A DNA stretch of 64,000 nt from Rhodobacter ferrooxidans. GTDB taxonomy: Bacteria > Pseudomonadota > Alphaproteobacteria > Rhodobacterales > Rhodobacteraceae. Below the pieces are notes generated by a model, which was given only the letters and a program-made list of their open reading frames with translations, made no database searches and was not told the DNA's origin. The DNA lies in the NCBI RefSeq assembly GCF_000176015.1, contig NZ_ACYY01000015.1:33592-97591 (forward strand), read 5' to 3'. Within the stretch, counting starts at the first letter, position 1. Every line of letters starts with the position of its first letter. Shown here piece by piece: positions 38,075 to 47,724 of this stretch. A program made the translations under genes and the position numbers.

Positions 38075-39457
38075 ATGCCCCCCGCCACACTCGGCCAAGT
38101 CTCGTTCTGGTATGCCGATATCGGCGGCCTGCCCGCCCGCCGCCCCGCCCTGCAAGGCGACGCCAGCGCCGATATCTGCATCATCGGCGCGGGCTACACT
38201 GGCCTCTGGACCGCTTATTACCTGAAACAGGCCAACCCAGGCCTTGATGTGCTGGTGGTGGAAAAGGAGTTCGCCGGCTTCGGCGCCTCGGGCCGCAACG
38301 GCGGCTGGCTGACCGGCGGTTTCGCCTGGAACCACGCAACCTACCTCGCCAGCAGCACGCCGCAAGCTGTCCGCGCCATGGTCACCGCCACGGGCGGCAC
38401 GGTGGACGAGGTGATCCGGGTGGCCAAGGCCCACGGCATCGACGCCGACATCCGCCGCACCGACGAGTTGATGCTGGCCACCAACCCCGCGCAACTCGCC
38501 CGCGCCCGCGCCGAGGTGGCGCATAGGCAAGGTTGGGGCGAAGGCCCCGACCGGCTTTCGCTGCTGAGCGAGGCCGAAGCCCGCGCCCGCATCAGCGTGC
38601 CGGGCCTGCTGGGTGCCATGCGGGTCGGCGGCGTGGCCCGCATCCAACCGGCGAAACTGGTGCGCGGGCTGGCGCTGGCGGTGGAGCGGCTGGGGGTGCG
38701 GATATGCGAAGGCACCGCCGTCACCACCATCGCCCCCGGCCTTGTCACCACCACCCATGGCAGCATCCGCGCGCCGATCATCCTGCGCGCCACCGAAGGT
38801 TTCACCGCCACCCTGCCGGGACACAAGCGCGACTGGCTGCCACTGAACTCGGCGCAGATCGTGACCGAGCCGCTGCCTGCGGAGGTTTGGGCGAAGATCG
38901 GCTGGCAGGGCCATGAAATCATGGGCGATTTCAACAACGCCTATTGCTATTGCCAGCGCACCCGCGAGGGGCGCATCGTGGTGGGTGGCCGCGGCGTGCC
39001 TTACAAGTTCGGCTCAGCTATCGACCAGAACGGCACCCCCGACCGCGAAACCATCCGCCGCCTGACCGCCATCCTGCACCGGCATTTCCCCGATACCCGC
39101 CCCTTCAGGATCGACCACGCCTGGTGTGGCACCCTCGGCGTGCCACGCGACTGGTGCGCCTCGGTCGGCTTCAACCCGGCCACCGGCATCGGCTGGGCCG
39201 GCGGCTATGTCGGGGTCGGCGTCTCGACCTCCAACCTCGCCGGGCGCACCCTGACGGATCTGGCCTTGAACCGCGACACCGACCTGACACGCCTGCCCTG
39301 GGTCAACCGCCAGGTGCGGCGCTGGGAGCCGGAACCGCTGCGCTGGCTGGGAGTGACGGGCATGTATGCCCTGCTGCACGCCGCCGACCGCCGCGAGGCC
39401 AGCAGTGGCAAAGCCTCGCGCCTGGCCAGCTTGGGCAACTGGCTGACCGGGCACTAG
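38075..39457 (+). CDS. FAD-dependent oxidoreductase of the DadA/glycine oxidase family
   Basis: The 460 aa start at MPPATLGQVSFWYADIGG. The DAO-type FAD fold is shown by the dinucleotide motif CIIGAGYTGLWTAYYLK (about 31-47), VVEKEFAGFGASGRNGGWL (about 57-75) and the C-terminal GIGWAGGYVGVGVSTSNLAGR. Family members oxidise amines, amino acids or sarcosine-like compounds (gamma-glutamylputrescine oxidase is close in feel). The substrate is unknown. It lies 41 bases behind cobF and may be co-transcribed, though no functional link to B12 is evident. Confidence 0.88.
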   Translation: MPPATLGQVSFWYADIGGLPARRPALQGDASADICIIGAGYTGLWTAYYLKQANPGLDVLVVEKEFAGFGASGRNGGWLTGGFAWNHATYLASSTPQAVRAMVTATGGTVDEVIRVAKAHGIDADIRRTDELMLATNPAQLARARAEVAHRQGWGEGPDRLSLLSEAEARARISVPGLLGAMRVGGVARIQPAKLVRGLALAVERLGVRICEGTAVTTIAPGLVTTTHGSIRAPIILRATEGFTATLPGHKRDWLPLNSAQIVTEPLPAEVWAKIGWQGHEIMGDFNNAYCYCQRTREGRIVVGGRGVPYKFGSAIDQNGTPDRETIRRLTAILHRHFPDTRPFRIDHAWCGTLGVPRDWCASVGFNPATGIGWAGGYVGVGVSTSNLAGRTLTDLALNRDTDLTRLPWVNRQVRRWEPEPLRWLGVTGMYALLHAADRREASSGKASRLASLGNWLTGH

Positions 39458-39602
39458 AGCAACGACCCAAAATTCCGGAACGCCTTTTGCCGGCAAAGTC
39501 CTGCGTCGGTTCTGGCGACGCTTCGGGAAAATGCGGCACCCAAAGGCAAAACGTCCTCCGGCTGCGCACAAGGCGGTGGCACAGCCGAATGGCCCACCGA
39601 TC

Positions 39603-41786
39603 CTAGTGGTCCTTTTCGCCTGACGTATAGGCATAGCGGTAGTTCTGATAGTCCGGCCGTCCGCCGCTTTGGGCACGGTAGCCATTCAGCAGCGCGCCGG
39701 TGATACGGGCCCCCGCGGTGTCAAACGCCCGCTGCACCGCCTGAACCTCGCCCAGCGCCGTCTCGGTGTGGCGCACCACCAGGATGGTGGCCCCGGCGCT
39801 GCGCGCCATGATCACAGGGTCCGTCACCGCCAGGGTCGGCGGCGCGTCCAGCACAATAAGGTCATAGGTCTGGTTCAGCGTTTCCAGAAGCTTTTCAAAG
39901 GTCGGGCGCATCAGCAGTTCTGACGGATTGGGTGGATAGCGACCGCAGGACATGAAATCCAGCGTGTCCACCGGGCCGCGGTGCAACACCTCGGCCAGGG
40001 TCTTGTCGCCCGCCAGCAGTTCGGCCAGACCCGGAATGTTGCGTTCCAGACGGAAATAGCGCCGCAGATAGCCGCGCCGCAGGTCGGCGTCGATCAGACA
40101 GACCCGTTGCCCGGCTTGCGCCGCCACCACGGCCAGGTTGACCGAATTGAAACTTTTGCCGGCACCCGGGGCCGACGAGGTCATCACCACCGAATTGGTC
40201 TTGGCATCCAGCATCCCGAAATGCAGCGAGGTGCGCAGCGATCGGAACGCCTCGACCGCCAGATCCGTCGGGTTGGAAACCGCCAGGATCGGCAGGTAAC
40301 CCTTGCTGTCGCGGTGCCCCACGGCATCGGGGGAATGGCCGATGGTGGCAAAAACCGCCAGACCCAGCTTTTCCAGCTCTTCGGATGACTGAACGCCATG
40401 CCGCAGGAAATGCCGCCCCAGAACCCAGCCCGTGCCGATCATCAGCCCGATCATGATCGCCAACGACATGATCAGCGATTTCTTTGGCGACACCGGGTTC
40501 AGCCCGGCCTGCGCCGAGTCGAGAATACGCACGCTGCCGATGCTCGATGCACGCACGACCTGCAACTCCTGCGACCGGTTCAGCAGTTGCAGATAGACCT
40601 GTTGCGCCACTTCCAGATCGCGGGTCAGGTTGAACACTTCCTTCTGGGTCTCAGGCAGCTTGCCGCTTTCGTCGCGCAGCTTGGCCAGCTGGTCGGTCAA
40701 CTGCGCCTTGTTTTCCAGCAAGGATTGATAGGTCGGGTGGTTGATGGTGTACTGGCGCTTCAGCTCTTCTTCCTGCAAGGCCAGTTCGCTGAGCTTGCGC
40801 TCGATTTCGGTGGCGGTTTCCAGCAGCGCCTGGGTTTCGTAGGTCAGATCGACCGACTGTTGTTTTTGCCGATAGGAGTTCAACGCGTTCTGGGCTTCGG
40901 CAACCGCCTGTTCGGACAGCGGCAGTTGCTCGTCAATGAACGCCAGACTGCGTTCGGCCTCGGCGGAACTGCGCGAGATGTTTTGCGCAAGGTAAGTCTG
41001 CGCCACCGCATCCAGCACCCGGGTGACCTGCTCAGGGTCATGGCCCGACAGGATCAGCCGCAACACCGACGATTGGCGGCCGGTTTCCATCGCGGAAAAC
41101 TGGCTGCGCAGGTCCTCTACCGCCACCTGCGGCGCCCGGCGCATCACCTCGAAGCCGCGCCCCTCGGCACCGTCCAGCACGTCGATGCGCAGGGCAAGCC
41201 CAAGCCTGTTGTCGGCCAGCCGCTTGCGCAGTTGCCCCGTCCTCTCGCTGCCATCGGGCAAGCTGACGGTGTAGCCATCGTTGCCGGTGGCCGTGACGAT
41301 CATCGGTTCTCCGATCCAGTCGTCGGGCACTTCGAGTTCGCCCACGACGATGCGCTCGGTGTTCCAGCCAAAGCGGTCGGGGATCAACCACGACGGATGC
41401 GGCAGATCGAGGCGGCTTATGGTTTCGCCAATCAGCGGCAGGCGCAACGGCGCGGCTGAAACGTCCAGCGCCAGTTGGTCCACCACCTTGCCCAGCACCA
41501 GACGCGAGCGCAGGATGTCGATTTCCGTCAAGGTGCGCGGATCTTCGCCCCCCAGCAGATCTTGCATGCCCGTTGGCAACGACAGGCCACTTTTCTTGGA
41601 TTCGATCTGCAACAGGGCGTCGGCCTGATACACCGGCGGCGACATGATCACCCAGATCAGCCCGGCCACCAGGGTAAGGAAGGTTGTCAGCACTATCCGT
41701 GACTTGCCAAACCAGAGCAGGCTGGCGATCTGGCCCATGTCGATTTCGTCGCTGACGACATCGACGGCCGCGCGGTCTTTGCTCAT
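39603..41786 (-). CDS. Polysaccharide co-polymerase with BY-kinase domain (Wzc-like)
   Basis: Inner-membrane regulator of exopolysaccharide chain length. The 727 aa start at MSKDRAAVDVVSDEIDMG. Wzz domain with TM1 (about 30-48) and TM2 (MSLAIMIGLMIGTGWVLG, about 433-450), periplasmic coiled coil about 265-400, then the tyrosine kinase: Walker A SSAPGAGKSFNS, Walker A' VCLIDADLRRG, Walker B LIVLDAPPT. The C-terminus carries the autophosphorylation cluster YQNYRYAY. The start overlaps the phosphatase stop as ATGA. It is the last gene of the wza-wzb-wzc unit. Confidence 0.93.
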   Translation of the reverse strand: MSKDRAAVDVVSDEIDMGQIASLLWFGKSRIVLTTFLTLVAGLIWVIMSPPVYQADALLQIESKKSGLSLPTGMQDLLGGEDPRTLTEIDILRSRLVLGKVVDQLALDVSAAPLRLPLIGETISRLDLPHPSWLIPDRFGWNTERIVVGELEVPDDWIGEPMIVTATGNDGYTVSLPDGSERTGQLRKRLADNRLGLALRIDVLDGAEGRGFEVMRRAPQVAVEDLRSQFSAMETGRQSSVLRLILSGHDPEQVTRVLDAVAQTYLAQNISRSSAEAERSLAFIDEQLPLSEQAVAEAQNALNSYRQKQQSVDLTYETQALLETATEIERKLSELALQEEELKRQYTINHPTYQSLLENKAQLTDQLAKLRDESGKLPETQKEVFNLTRDLEVAQQVYLQLLNRSQELQVVRASSIGSVRILDSAQAGLNPVSPKKSLIMSLAIMIGLMIGTGWVLGRHFLRHGVQSSEELEKLGLAVFATIGHSPDAVGHRDSKGYLPILAVSNPTDLAVEAFRSLRTSLHFGMLDAKTNSVVMTSSAPGAGKSFNSVNLAVVAAQAGQRVCLIDADLRRGYLRRYFRLERNIPGLAELLAGDKTLAEVLHRGPVDTLDFMSCGRYPPNPSELLMRPTFEKLLETLNQTYDLIVLDAPPTLAVTDPVIMARSAGATILVVRHTETALGEVQAVQRAFDTAGARITGALLNGYRAQSGGRPDYQNYRYAYTSGEKDH

Positions 41787-42226
41787 CTGGTCTTCCTGTC
41801 GAGTTTGCCGGCCCATGCGTCGGCGGCACTGGCAATCTGGTCGATCACACGGTCATGGAAATCACGCGACAGCCGGTAAGGGTCTGCGATGCCCTTGGCG
41901 CCGGTCCACTGGTCGAACAGCATGACCTTGCCCGACAACTGCGGTGCCAACCGGATGATCTCGGCCCGGTGGCCCGGCTCCATCACCAGGATCAGATCGT
42001 GGCTGGCGCCCAGTTCCGGCGTGAACTGGCGCGCCACGTGGCCCTCCAGCGACACACCGCGCGCCGCCGCGGCTTCGGATGCCGTCGGATCGGCGGCATG
42101 TCCGACAAGCGCACCAATACCGGCCGAAGAAATCGTCAGCCCCGGCAACCGCGCTCGCAAGAACCGCTCACCCGCCGGAGAGCGGCAGATATTGCCGACG
42201 CAGACCACAAGGACCGAGGAAAACAT
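41783..42226 (-). CDS. Low-molecular-weight protein tyrosine phosphatase (Wzb-like)
   Basis: Dephosphorylates the Wzc-like kinase tyrosine cluster. The 147 aa have the P-loop VCVGNICRSPAGERF (about 8-22) with Cys9 as nucleophile, and the general acid Asp in IADPYRLSRDF (about 114-124). It lies between export protein and kinase genes (6 bases after the first, 4-base overlap with the second). Confidence 0.94.
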   Translation of the reverse strand: MFSSVLVVCVGNICRSPAGERFLRARLPGLTISSAGIGALVGHAADPTASEAAAARGVSLEGHVARQFTPELGASHDLILVMEPGHRAEIIRLAPQLSGKVMLFDQWTGAKGIADPYRLSRDFHDRVIDQIASAADAWAGKLDRKTR

Positions 42227-42232
42227 CGCGCC

Positions 42233-43312
42233 TCAGCCCCCCGCAACCACTTGCGTCGCCCGCACCGCAGTGACCGATGGCAGGACACTGTCGATCACCT
42301 GGTTCCATTTCTGGATCGGTGCCGTGGTCACATAAACCACATCCTGCGGCAACAGCGAGAATTTGGTGCCAAGCAGGAATGCGACCGGGCTGGAGGCATC
42401 CAGTTGATAGACCACGATGCCGCCATCAGTGGCGCGGAACACGAACACCCCCCGGGCATCGGCCTTGCCCTCTTGCAGGCCGCCGACCCGGGTCAGCGCC
42501 TGAGTGAGGTTGACCTCTTCTTGGGTAAGGTCGATCGTCGAGGGCGTGACCACCTGTCCAAGCATGAAGGCCTCGGCCAGGGCGGCACGCGGCACGTTGA
42601 CCACATCGCCATTCACCAGCGTCGGGTTGTTGCTGCCGACGCCGCGTTCCAGGAAGGCCTGCAGATCGACATTGAACACCCGATCCCCGCGCCGGATCGT
42701 CACGCCACGCGGGTTGGCGGCCTCGGTCAGCCCGCCGGCTGCATCCACCGCCTGCAGCAATGTCAGTTGCTGTGCATTCAACGGCTGGCGGTTGGGCGTC
42801 GCCACCTCGCCGGTGACCGACACGCTTTGCGAATTGAAGCCCACCACCCGCACTTCGATCTGCGGATCGGGAATGAACTCGGCCAATTTCAGTTTCAGAT
42901 TGGCGCGAATGGTTTCCGGCGTCAGGCCCTTTGCGGCAATCTGTCCGACATAGGGGTAAAAGAAGGTGCCGTCCGACTGCACCCGCAGCCCCGATTCGGT
43001 CGGGTTGCGGCCTTCGCCGGCCGGCATCGTCAACTCGGGATGCTCCCAGACGACAATATCAAGAATGTCGCCAACACCCACCCGGTAGTTCCAGCCGTTG
43101 CCCGAGGGCAGGTCGGTGCGTCCGGCGCTGGGAAGCCGGCGGATATCGAACTGGGCAATGTTCGCCGCGGTCAGTTGCACGATATGGACGTTCGTGCCCA
43201 GCTCGGAAAGCTCCTTCTGGGCTTTCTCGCTGCGCACCGGGAAGTCGGTCAAAGCCGTATCGCAGGCAGACAGGGCCAGAAAGGCCAAGGCGACAGTTCG
43301 CCAAATTCGCAT
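42233..43312 (-). CDS. Polysaccharide export outer-membrane lipoprotein (Wza-like)
   Basis: Outer-membrane secretin for capsule or exopolysaccharide. The 359 aa start at MRIWRTVALAFLALSAC, a lipoprotein signal with lipobox LSAC (Cys17). The start at 43310-43312 is preferred over the ATG 6 bases upstream because AGAGG then lies 8 bases before it. Poly_export domain YRVGVGDILDIVVWEHPEL (about 87-105) and SLBB repeats (SVTGEVATPNRQPL; AFMLGQVVTPSTIDL) follow. It heads the wza-wzb-wzc unit. Confidence 0.92.
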   Translation of the reverse strand: MRIWRTVALAFLALSACDTALTDFPVRSEKAQKELSELGTNVHIVQLTAANIAQFDIRRLPSAGRTDLPSGNGWNYRVGVGDILDIVVWEHPELTMPAGEGRNPTESGLRVQSDGTFFYPYVGQIAAKGLTPETIRANLKLKLAEFIPDPQIEVRVVGFNSQSVSVTGEVATPNRQPLNAQQLTLLQAVDAAGGLTEAANPRGVTIRRGDRVFNVDLQAFLERGVGSNNPTLVNGDVVNVPRAALAEAFMLGQVVTPSTIDLTQEEVNLTQALTRVGGLQEGKADARGVFVFRATDGGIVVYQLDASSPVAFLLGTKFSLLPQDVVYVTTAPIQKWNQVIDSVLPSVTAVRATQVVAGG

Positions 43313-43885
43313 TACCATGACCTCTTCACGCCCCCGACATTGCATCGACCCTTAGCGGTTTTGGATGCCGATTTCAATTCGGCCCGCGCCACAATCGTCG
43401 CTGCGGCGGGAAGTTTCCGACTTTCCGGCGGGGTCAGCCGAAGGCCGCGCCGAAACCCTGCGGCAGGATGCCATGGAACGGCAAGCGGCGTGGCCAAGAA
43501 CCGGCGTTTTTCCTGTGCCGCAGGCCGAAAGGCGGGCAGAATCACCCAGCGCGCCATTCCGCCCGGCCGCGACCCTGACAGCAGAATCAGCCAGGTCTGC
43601 GCAGCCTGGCCGCAGTGCCATCATCGCCACCTTCGCGGGCAACGCGCAGCCCTGCCCCCATGGATAGAGTTTCATTCTGAAACGAACCACAATATCTGCG
43701 AAAAATCCTGTAGCGGCATACACCCGCGCCCCGACCGAATCGCTGCACGCGCGCTGTTGCCTTTCCGGTCTGGCAAACCGGGCCCATGGCAGCATTGCCC
43801 GACCTGCGGCCAACCTCGAACCTTGCCGCCGCTGCGGTTTGCACCATATCACGCAGGATGCCGCCAAGGCACACGAAAGCCCGCA
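43313..43885. other. 573-base region without a convincing gene
   Basis: It lies between the divergent wza-like and selO genes. Open frames here have no RBS or family features. It contains a perfect palindrome GTTTCA-TTC-TGAAAC at 43669-43683 and is somewhat less GC-rich at 43655-43715. It must hold the promoters of both genes. I see no RNA gene. Confidence 0.5.
43669..43683. promoter_or_regulatory. Palindrome GTTTCA-TTC-TGAAAC
   Basis: Perfect 6-3-6 inverted repeat in an A/T-richer island, 203 bases before selO and 357 bases before the wza-like start. Typical form of a dimeric regulator site. The regulator is unknown. Confidence 0.35.
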
Positions 43886-45295
43886 ATGACCGACGCCGCC
43901 TTCCGCTTCGACAACAGCTTTGCCGCCACCATGCCGGGGTTCTACGTGGCCCAAGCCCCGGCCCGGGCCCCGGCGCCGCGCCTGCTGCGGCTGAACGAAA
44001 CCCTGGCGCGGGACCTCGGGCTGGACCCCGCCACGCTGACCGCCGAGATGTTTTCCGGCAACGCGCTGCCCGTCGGCGCCCAGCCGATCGCGCAGGTTTA
44101 TGCCGGCCACCAGTTCGGTGGCTTCTCGCCACAGCTTGGCGACGGCCGCGCGCTGCTGCTGGGCGAGGTGATCGACCGCCATGGCCAGCGCCGCGACATC
44201 GCGCTGAAAGGCTCTGGCCGCACGCCATTCTCGCGCGGGGGGGATGGCAAGGCGGCGGTGGGGCCGGTGCTGCGCGAATATCTGATCGGCGAGGCGATGC
44301 AGGCGCTGGGGGTGCCCACAACGCGGGCGCTGGCGGCGGTGGCCACCGGGGCGCCGGTGCTGCGGCAGGTGGAACTGCCCGGCGCCGTGCTGACCCGGGT
44401 CGCCGCCAGCCATATCCGCGTCGGCACTTTCCAGTTCTTCGCCGCCCGGGGCGAGACCGACAAGCTGCGGCAGTTGGCCGACTATACCATGGCGCGGCAT
44501 TATCCCGACCTGACAGCCGCCGATTACCTGAGCTTTTTCAACGCCGTGGCGGCGCGGCAGGCGGCATTGATCGCGCAATGGATGGCGCTGGGCTTCGTGC
44601 ACGGGGTGATGAACACCGACAACATGGCGCTGTCGGGCGAGACCATCGACTATGGCCCCTGCGCCTTCATGGAGGCCTACGACCCCGATACGGTCTTCAG
44701 CTCGATCGACCAGACCGGCCGCTATTCCTGGGGCAACCAGCCCTTCATCCTGATCTGGAACCTGACCCGGCTGGCCGAGGCCCTGCTGCCGCTCTTGGGG
44801 GCCGATGAGCAAAGCGCCGTGGCGCGCGCGACAGAGGCGCTGGAGGCGGTGCCGCCGCTTTACCGGGCGCACTGGCTGGGGTTGATGCGCGGCAAGCTGG
44901 GGCTGGCGGGGGCCGATGCCACGGACCAGCGGCTGGCCGACGATCTGCTGGCACTGATGCAGGCGCAGGGGGCGGACTGGACCGGCACCTTCCGGGCCTT
45001 GGCGCGGGGTCATCTGGCGCTGACCGGCGCGGCGGCAGAGGCCTGGAAAACCCGCTGGCAGGCGCGGCAGGCACCGGACGCCGCAGCGCGGATGCAAGCC
45101 GCGAACCCGGCCTATATCCCGCGCAATCATCTGGTGGAACAGGCACTTGCTGCCGCCGAAGCGGGCGACATGGCCCCGTTCGAGGCGTTGCTGGCGGTGA
45201 TCACCGATCCCTTCACCGACCGCCTCGGGCTGGAAGGCTATGCCCAACCCGCGCCGGAAAGCTTCGGGCGCTATCGCACCTTCTGCGGCACCTGA
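43886..45295 (+). CDS. selO: Protein adenylyltransferase SelO (YdiU)
   Basis: Pseudokinase-fold enzyme that transfers AMP from ATP to Ser/Thr/Tyr of proteins, linked to redox stress. The 469 aa start at MTDAAFRFDNSFAATMPGF. Signature GSGRTPFSRGGDGKAAVGPV (about 112-131), LREYLIGEAMQALG, HGVMNTDNMALSG and DYGPCAFMEAYDPD are clear. The C-terminus is TFCGT, with Cys at the place where eukaryotic SelO has selenocysteine. It stands between two polysaccharide units but has no obvious link to them. Confidence 0.95.
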   Translation: MTDAAFRFDNSFAATMPGFYVAQAPARAPAPRLLRLNETLARDLGLDPATLTAEMFSGNALPVGAQPIAQVYAGHQFGGFSPQLGDGRALLLGEVIDRHGQRRDIALKGSGRTPFSRGGDGKAAVGPVLREYLIGEAMQALGVPTTRALAAVATGAPVLRQVELPGAVLTRVAASHIRVGTFQFFAARGETDKLRQLADYTMARHYPDLTAADYLSFFNAVAARQAALIAQWMALGFVHGVMNTDNMALSGETIDYGPCAFMEAYDPDTVFSSIDQTGRYSWGNQPFILIWNLTRLAEALLPLLGADEQSAVARATEALEAVPPLYRAHWLGLMRGKLGLAGADATDQRLADDLLALMQAQGADWTGTFRALARGHLALTGAAAEAWKTRWQARQAPDAAARMQAANPAYIPRNHLVEQALAAAEAGDMAPFEALLAVITDPFTDRLGLEGYAQPAPESFGRYRTFCGT

Positions 45296-45440
45296 CGGGT
45301 CACTCGCGGTGATACCGGGCGCCCCCCCTGCGGCAAGCGCCTTGCGGAATGTCGCATTGCGCGTGTAGGTTTGGTGCAGACCGCGCAGCACCGCGACGGA
45401 ACGGTTTCTGCCTGCGACCCTCTGCCCTTTTGCCCGGACC

Positions 45441-46877
45441 ATGCCGATGCCAGATGACATCACCCCGGTTCTGCTGTGTGGCGGCAATGGAACCCGGCTG
45501 TGGCCGCTGTCGCGCAAAAGCTATCCCAAGCAGTTTGCCCAACTGATCGGCAGCGAAAGCCTGTTTCAGGCGTCGGCCAGGCGGTTTGCCGGCCAGGGCT
45601 TTGCCGCGCCGCTGGTGATCACCGGCGATCCGTTCCGGTTTGTCGTCACCGAACAGCTTGCCGCCACCGAACTGGCCCCGCGTGCCGTGGTGATCGAACC
45701 CGAGGGCCGCAACACCGCGCCTGCCGTGCTGGCAGCGGCGCTGGTGCTGGCGGCACATGATCCGCAGGCGGTGATGCTGGTGGCCCCGTCGGACCATGTG
45801 GTGCCGGATGCGGCGGCGTTCCGGGCGGCGGTGCTGGCGGCCCTGCCCCGGGCGCGGGCGGGCGATCTGGTGACCTTCGGCATAGCGCCGGTCCGGGCGG
45901 AAACCGGCTATGGCTGGCTGGAGCTGGCCCCCGGCGCGCGGGCCGATGCGACCGAGCCGCAACCGCTGGCGCGGTTTGTCGAAAAGCCCGACGCCGGGCG
46001 GGCGGCGGCGATGCTGGCGGCGGGGAATTTCCTGTGGAATGCCGGGATCTTCCTGTTTTCGGTGCCAGCCATTCTAATGGCCTTCCGGCTGCACGCCCCG
46101 GACATGCTGGCCGCCGTCCAGCGTTCGGTGCAGGGCGCGGTGGCGGATCTGGGGTTCACCCGGCTGCTGCCCGAGGCCTGGGCCGGGGTGCCCGACATCT
46201 CCATCGACTATGCGATCATGGAAAAGGCCAGCAATCTGGTGGTGATGCCCTATGGTGCGGGCTGGTCGGACCTGGGCGGCTGGCAGGCGGTCTGGCAGGA
46301 ATCCGGCCCCGACAGCGCGGGCAATGTCTGCTCGGCCCATGCCACGGCGATCGACTGCCACGACACGCTGCTGCGGTCCGAGGCCGAAGGGCTGGAACTG
46401 GTGGCGATCGGCGTCGAGGATATCGTGGCCATCGCCATGCCCGATGCGGTGCTGATCGTGCGCAAATCCGACAGCCAGCGGGTGAAAGAGGCGGTGGCAG
46501 TGCTGAAAGCCCGCGGTGCTGCGCAGGCCACCAGCTTTGCAGTGGATCACCGGCCCTGGGGCTGGTTTGAAAGCCTGGCTGTGGGCGAGCGGTTCCAGGT
46601 CAAGCGCATCGTGGTCAAACCCGGCGCCGCGCTGTCGCTGCAAAGCCACATGCACCGGTCCGAGCATTGGATCGTGGTGGCCGGCACCGCCAAGATCACC
46701 ATCGACGATCAGGTGCGGCTGATCAGCGAAAACCAGTCGGTCTATATCCCGCTGGGGGCGCATCACCGGATGGAAAACCCCGGCAAGCTGCCGATGGTGC
46801 TGATCGAGGTGCAGACCGGCGCCTATCTGGGCGAGGATGACATCATCCGCTATCAGGACGATTACGCCCGCAAGTGA
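45441..46877 (+). CDS. manC: Mannose-1-phosphate guanylyltransferase / mannose-6-phosphate isomerase
   Basis: Type II bifunctional enzyme supplying GDP-mannose for surface polysaccharides. The 478 aa have the nucleotidyltransferase motif LCGGNGTRLWPLSRKSYPKQ (about 12-31), FVEKPDAGRAAAML, GAGWSDLGGWQAVWQ, and the C-terminal cupin of the isomerase with PWGWFESLAVGERFQVKRI and SLQSHMHRSEHWIVV. Two starts, ATG 45441 and 45447, are equally weak in RBS. It probably serves the wza/wzb/wzc export system to its left. Confidence 0.94.
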   Translation: MPMPDDITPVLLCGGNGTRLWPLSRKSYPKQFAQLIGSESLFQASARRFAGQGFAAPLVITGDPFRFVVTEQLAATELAPRAVVIEPEGRNTAPAVLAAALVLAAHDPQAVMLVAPSDHVVPDAAAFRAAVLAALPRARAGDLVTFGIAPVRAETGYGWLELAPGARADATEPQPLARFVEKPDAGRAAAMLAAGNFLWNAGIFLFSVPAILMAFRLHAPDMLAAVQRSVQGAVADLGFTRLLPEAWAGVPDISIDYAIMEKASNLVVMPYGAGWSDLGGWQAVWQESGPDSAGNVCSAHATAIDCHDTLLRSEAEGLELVAIGVEDIVAIAMPDAVLIVRKSDSQRVKEAVAVLKARGAAQATSFAVDHRPWGWFESLAVGERFQVKRIVVKPGAALSLQSHMHRSEHWIVVAGTAKITIDDQVRLISENQSVYIPLGAHHRMENPGKLPMVLIEVQTGAYLGEDDIIRYQDDYARK

Positions 46878-46884
46878 CCGGCTG

Positions 46885-47631
46885 TCAGGGCTGCAATGGC
46901 CCGAACCGGGTTTGCAGCGCTGCCACATGCGCGGCCAGCGCAGGCACGCCCGCCCATTGCGCCAGCTGATCGCCCCAGCGCAAGCCTGCGAACACCACCG
47001 TATCCCCCGCCACCGCCTTGCCGAACCGCGCCACCTCCAACCTGTGCCGCGCGATCAACGCCGGATCGACCGGCTTGCCCGAGGCCCACGCGGGCGGCTC
47101 GGCGTAAAGATAGACCAGCACCGCCCCCCGCGCCGCCTTTTCCGCCCGGGTGCGCAGACCGTAAGCCGCCTTGACCAGTTGCACCGCATCAAGTGCGGCA
47201 AACCCCGCCCCCGCCTGCAGATCGCGCTGCAACTGGCGATAGCGCGCCATCCCCGGCCCCCAGTCGGCCTGCGCCGGAATCTCGGCGAAATCGCTGTGCT
47301 TGCCGGGGCGGAACGGCTCATACCGCTTGGCCACCACCCCGATCAGCGTGGTATGCGTCATCACCCCCACATCCAGCCACGGATGCCGCCCACCGCTCCA
47401 CGGATAGCGCATCTCGGCCTGCAAACTCACCTGCTCCACCCTGCTCGAGGGCACGCCGGGCAGCGGCGGCAGCGCCTCGGGCCGGTGCAGAAACCAGCCA
47501 AAGGCATTGGCCACCAAGGCCTGCGAGGATTCCGGGCCATCGAACTTGCCGGATTTCAGGGCGTTGCCCGGCGCGCGGGCCAGACTGGCAAGGATCGCCT
47601 CCACCGGCAGATCGGGCAGAAAATCGGGCAT
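46885..47631 (-). CDS. Uncharacterised protein, possible nuclease-like fold
   Basis: I do not recognise a confirmed family. The 248 aa start at MPDFLPDLPVEAILAS with the strong RBS GGAGGAACC. No membrane segment. Segments SGGRHPWLDVGVMTHTTLIG and VVAKRYEPFRPGKHSDF (about 75-112) resemble the core of PD-(D/E)XK-like proteins of the PGN_0703 type. The Val-Ala before the Lys would be unusual if a catalytic Glu is expected there. Converges on manC with a 7-base gap and lies 93 bases downstream of trigger factor on the same strand. Confidence 0.75.
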   Translation of the reverse strand: MPDFLPDLPVEAILASLARAPGNALKSGKFDGPESSQALVANAFGWFLHRPEALPPLPGVPSSRVEQVSLQAEMRYPWSGGRHPWLDVGVMTHTTLIGVVAKRYEPFRPGKHSDFAEIPAQADWGPGMARYRQLQRDLQAGAGFAALDAVQLVKAAYGLRTRAEKAARGAVLVYLYAEPPAWASGKPVDPALIARHRLEVARFGKAVAGDTVVFAGLRWGDQLAQWAGVPALAAHVAALQTRFGPLQP

Positions 47632-47724
47632 GGTTCCTCCGGCGCGGGGCGCGCGGCCCCGCAATGCAGCGGGCCGCCACCGTTTCCGGCAGCGGCCCCT
47701 TGTTCAGACCAACCGAAACCGGTG

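Noticed and set aside
41855..43885. Upstream extension of selO over the wza/wzb genes
   Set aside because: Antisense to two clear genes; SelO proteins start at the MTDAAFRFDNSF segment.
45281..45295. Possible selenocysteine at the SelO C-terminus
   Set aside because: The codon at the selenocysteine position is TGC (Cys), and the following TGA is a normal stop after Thr.
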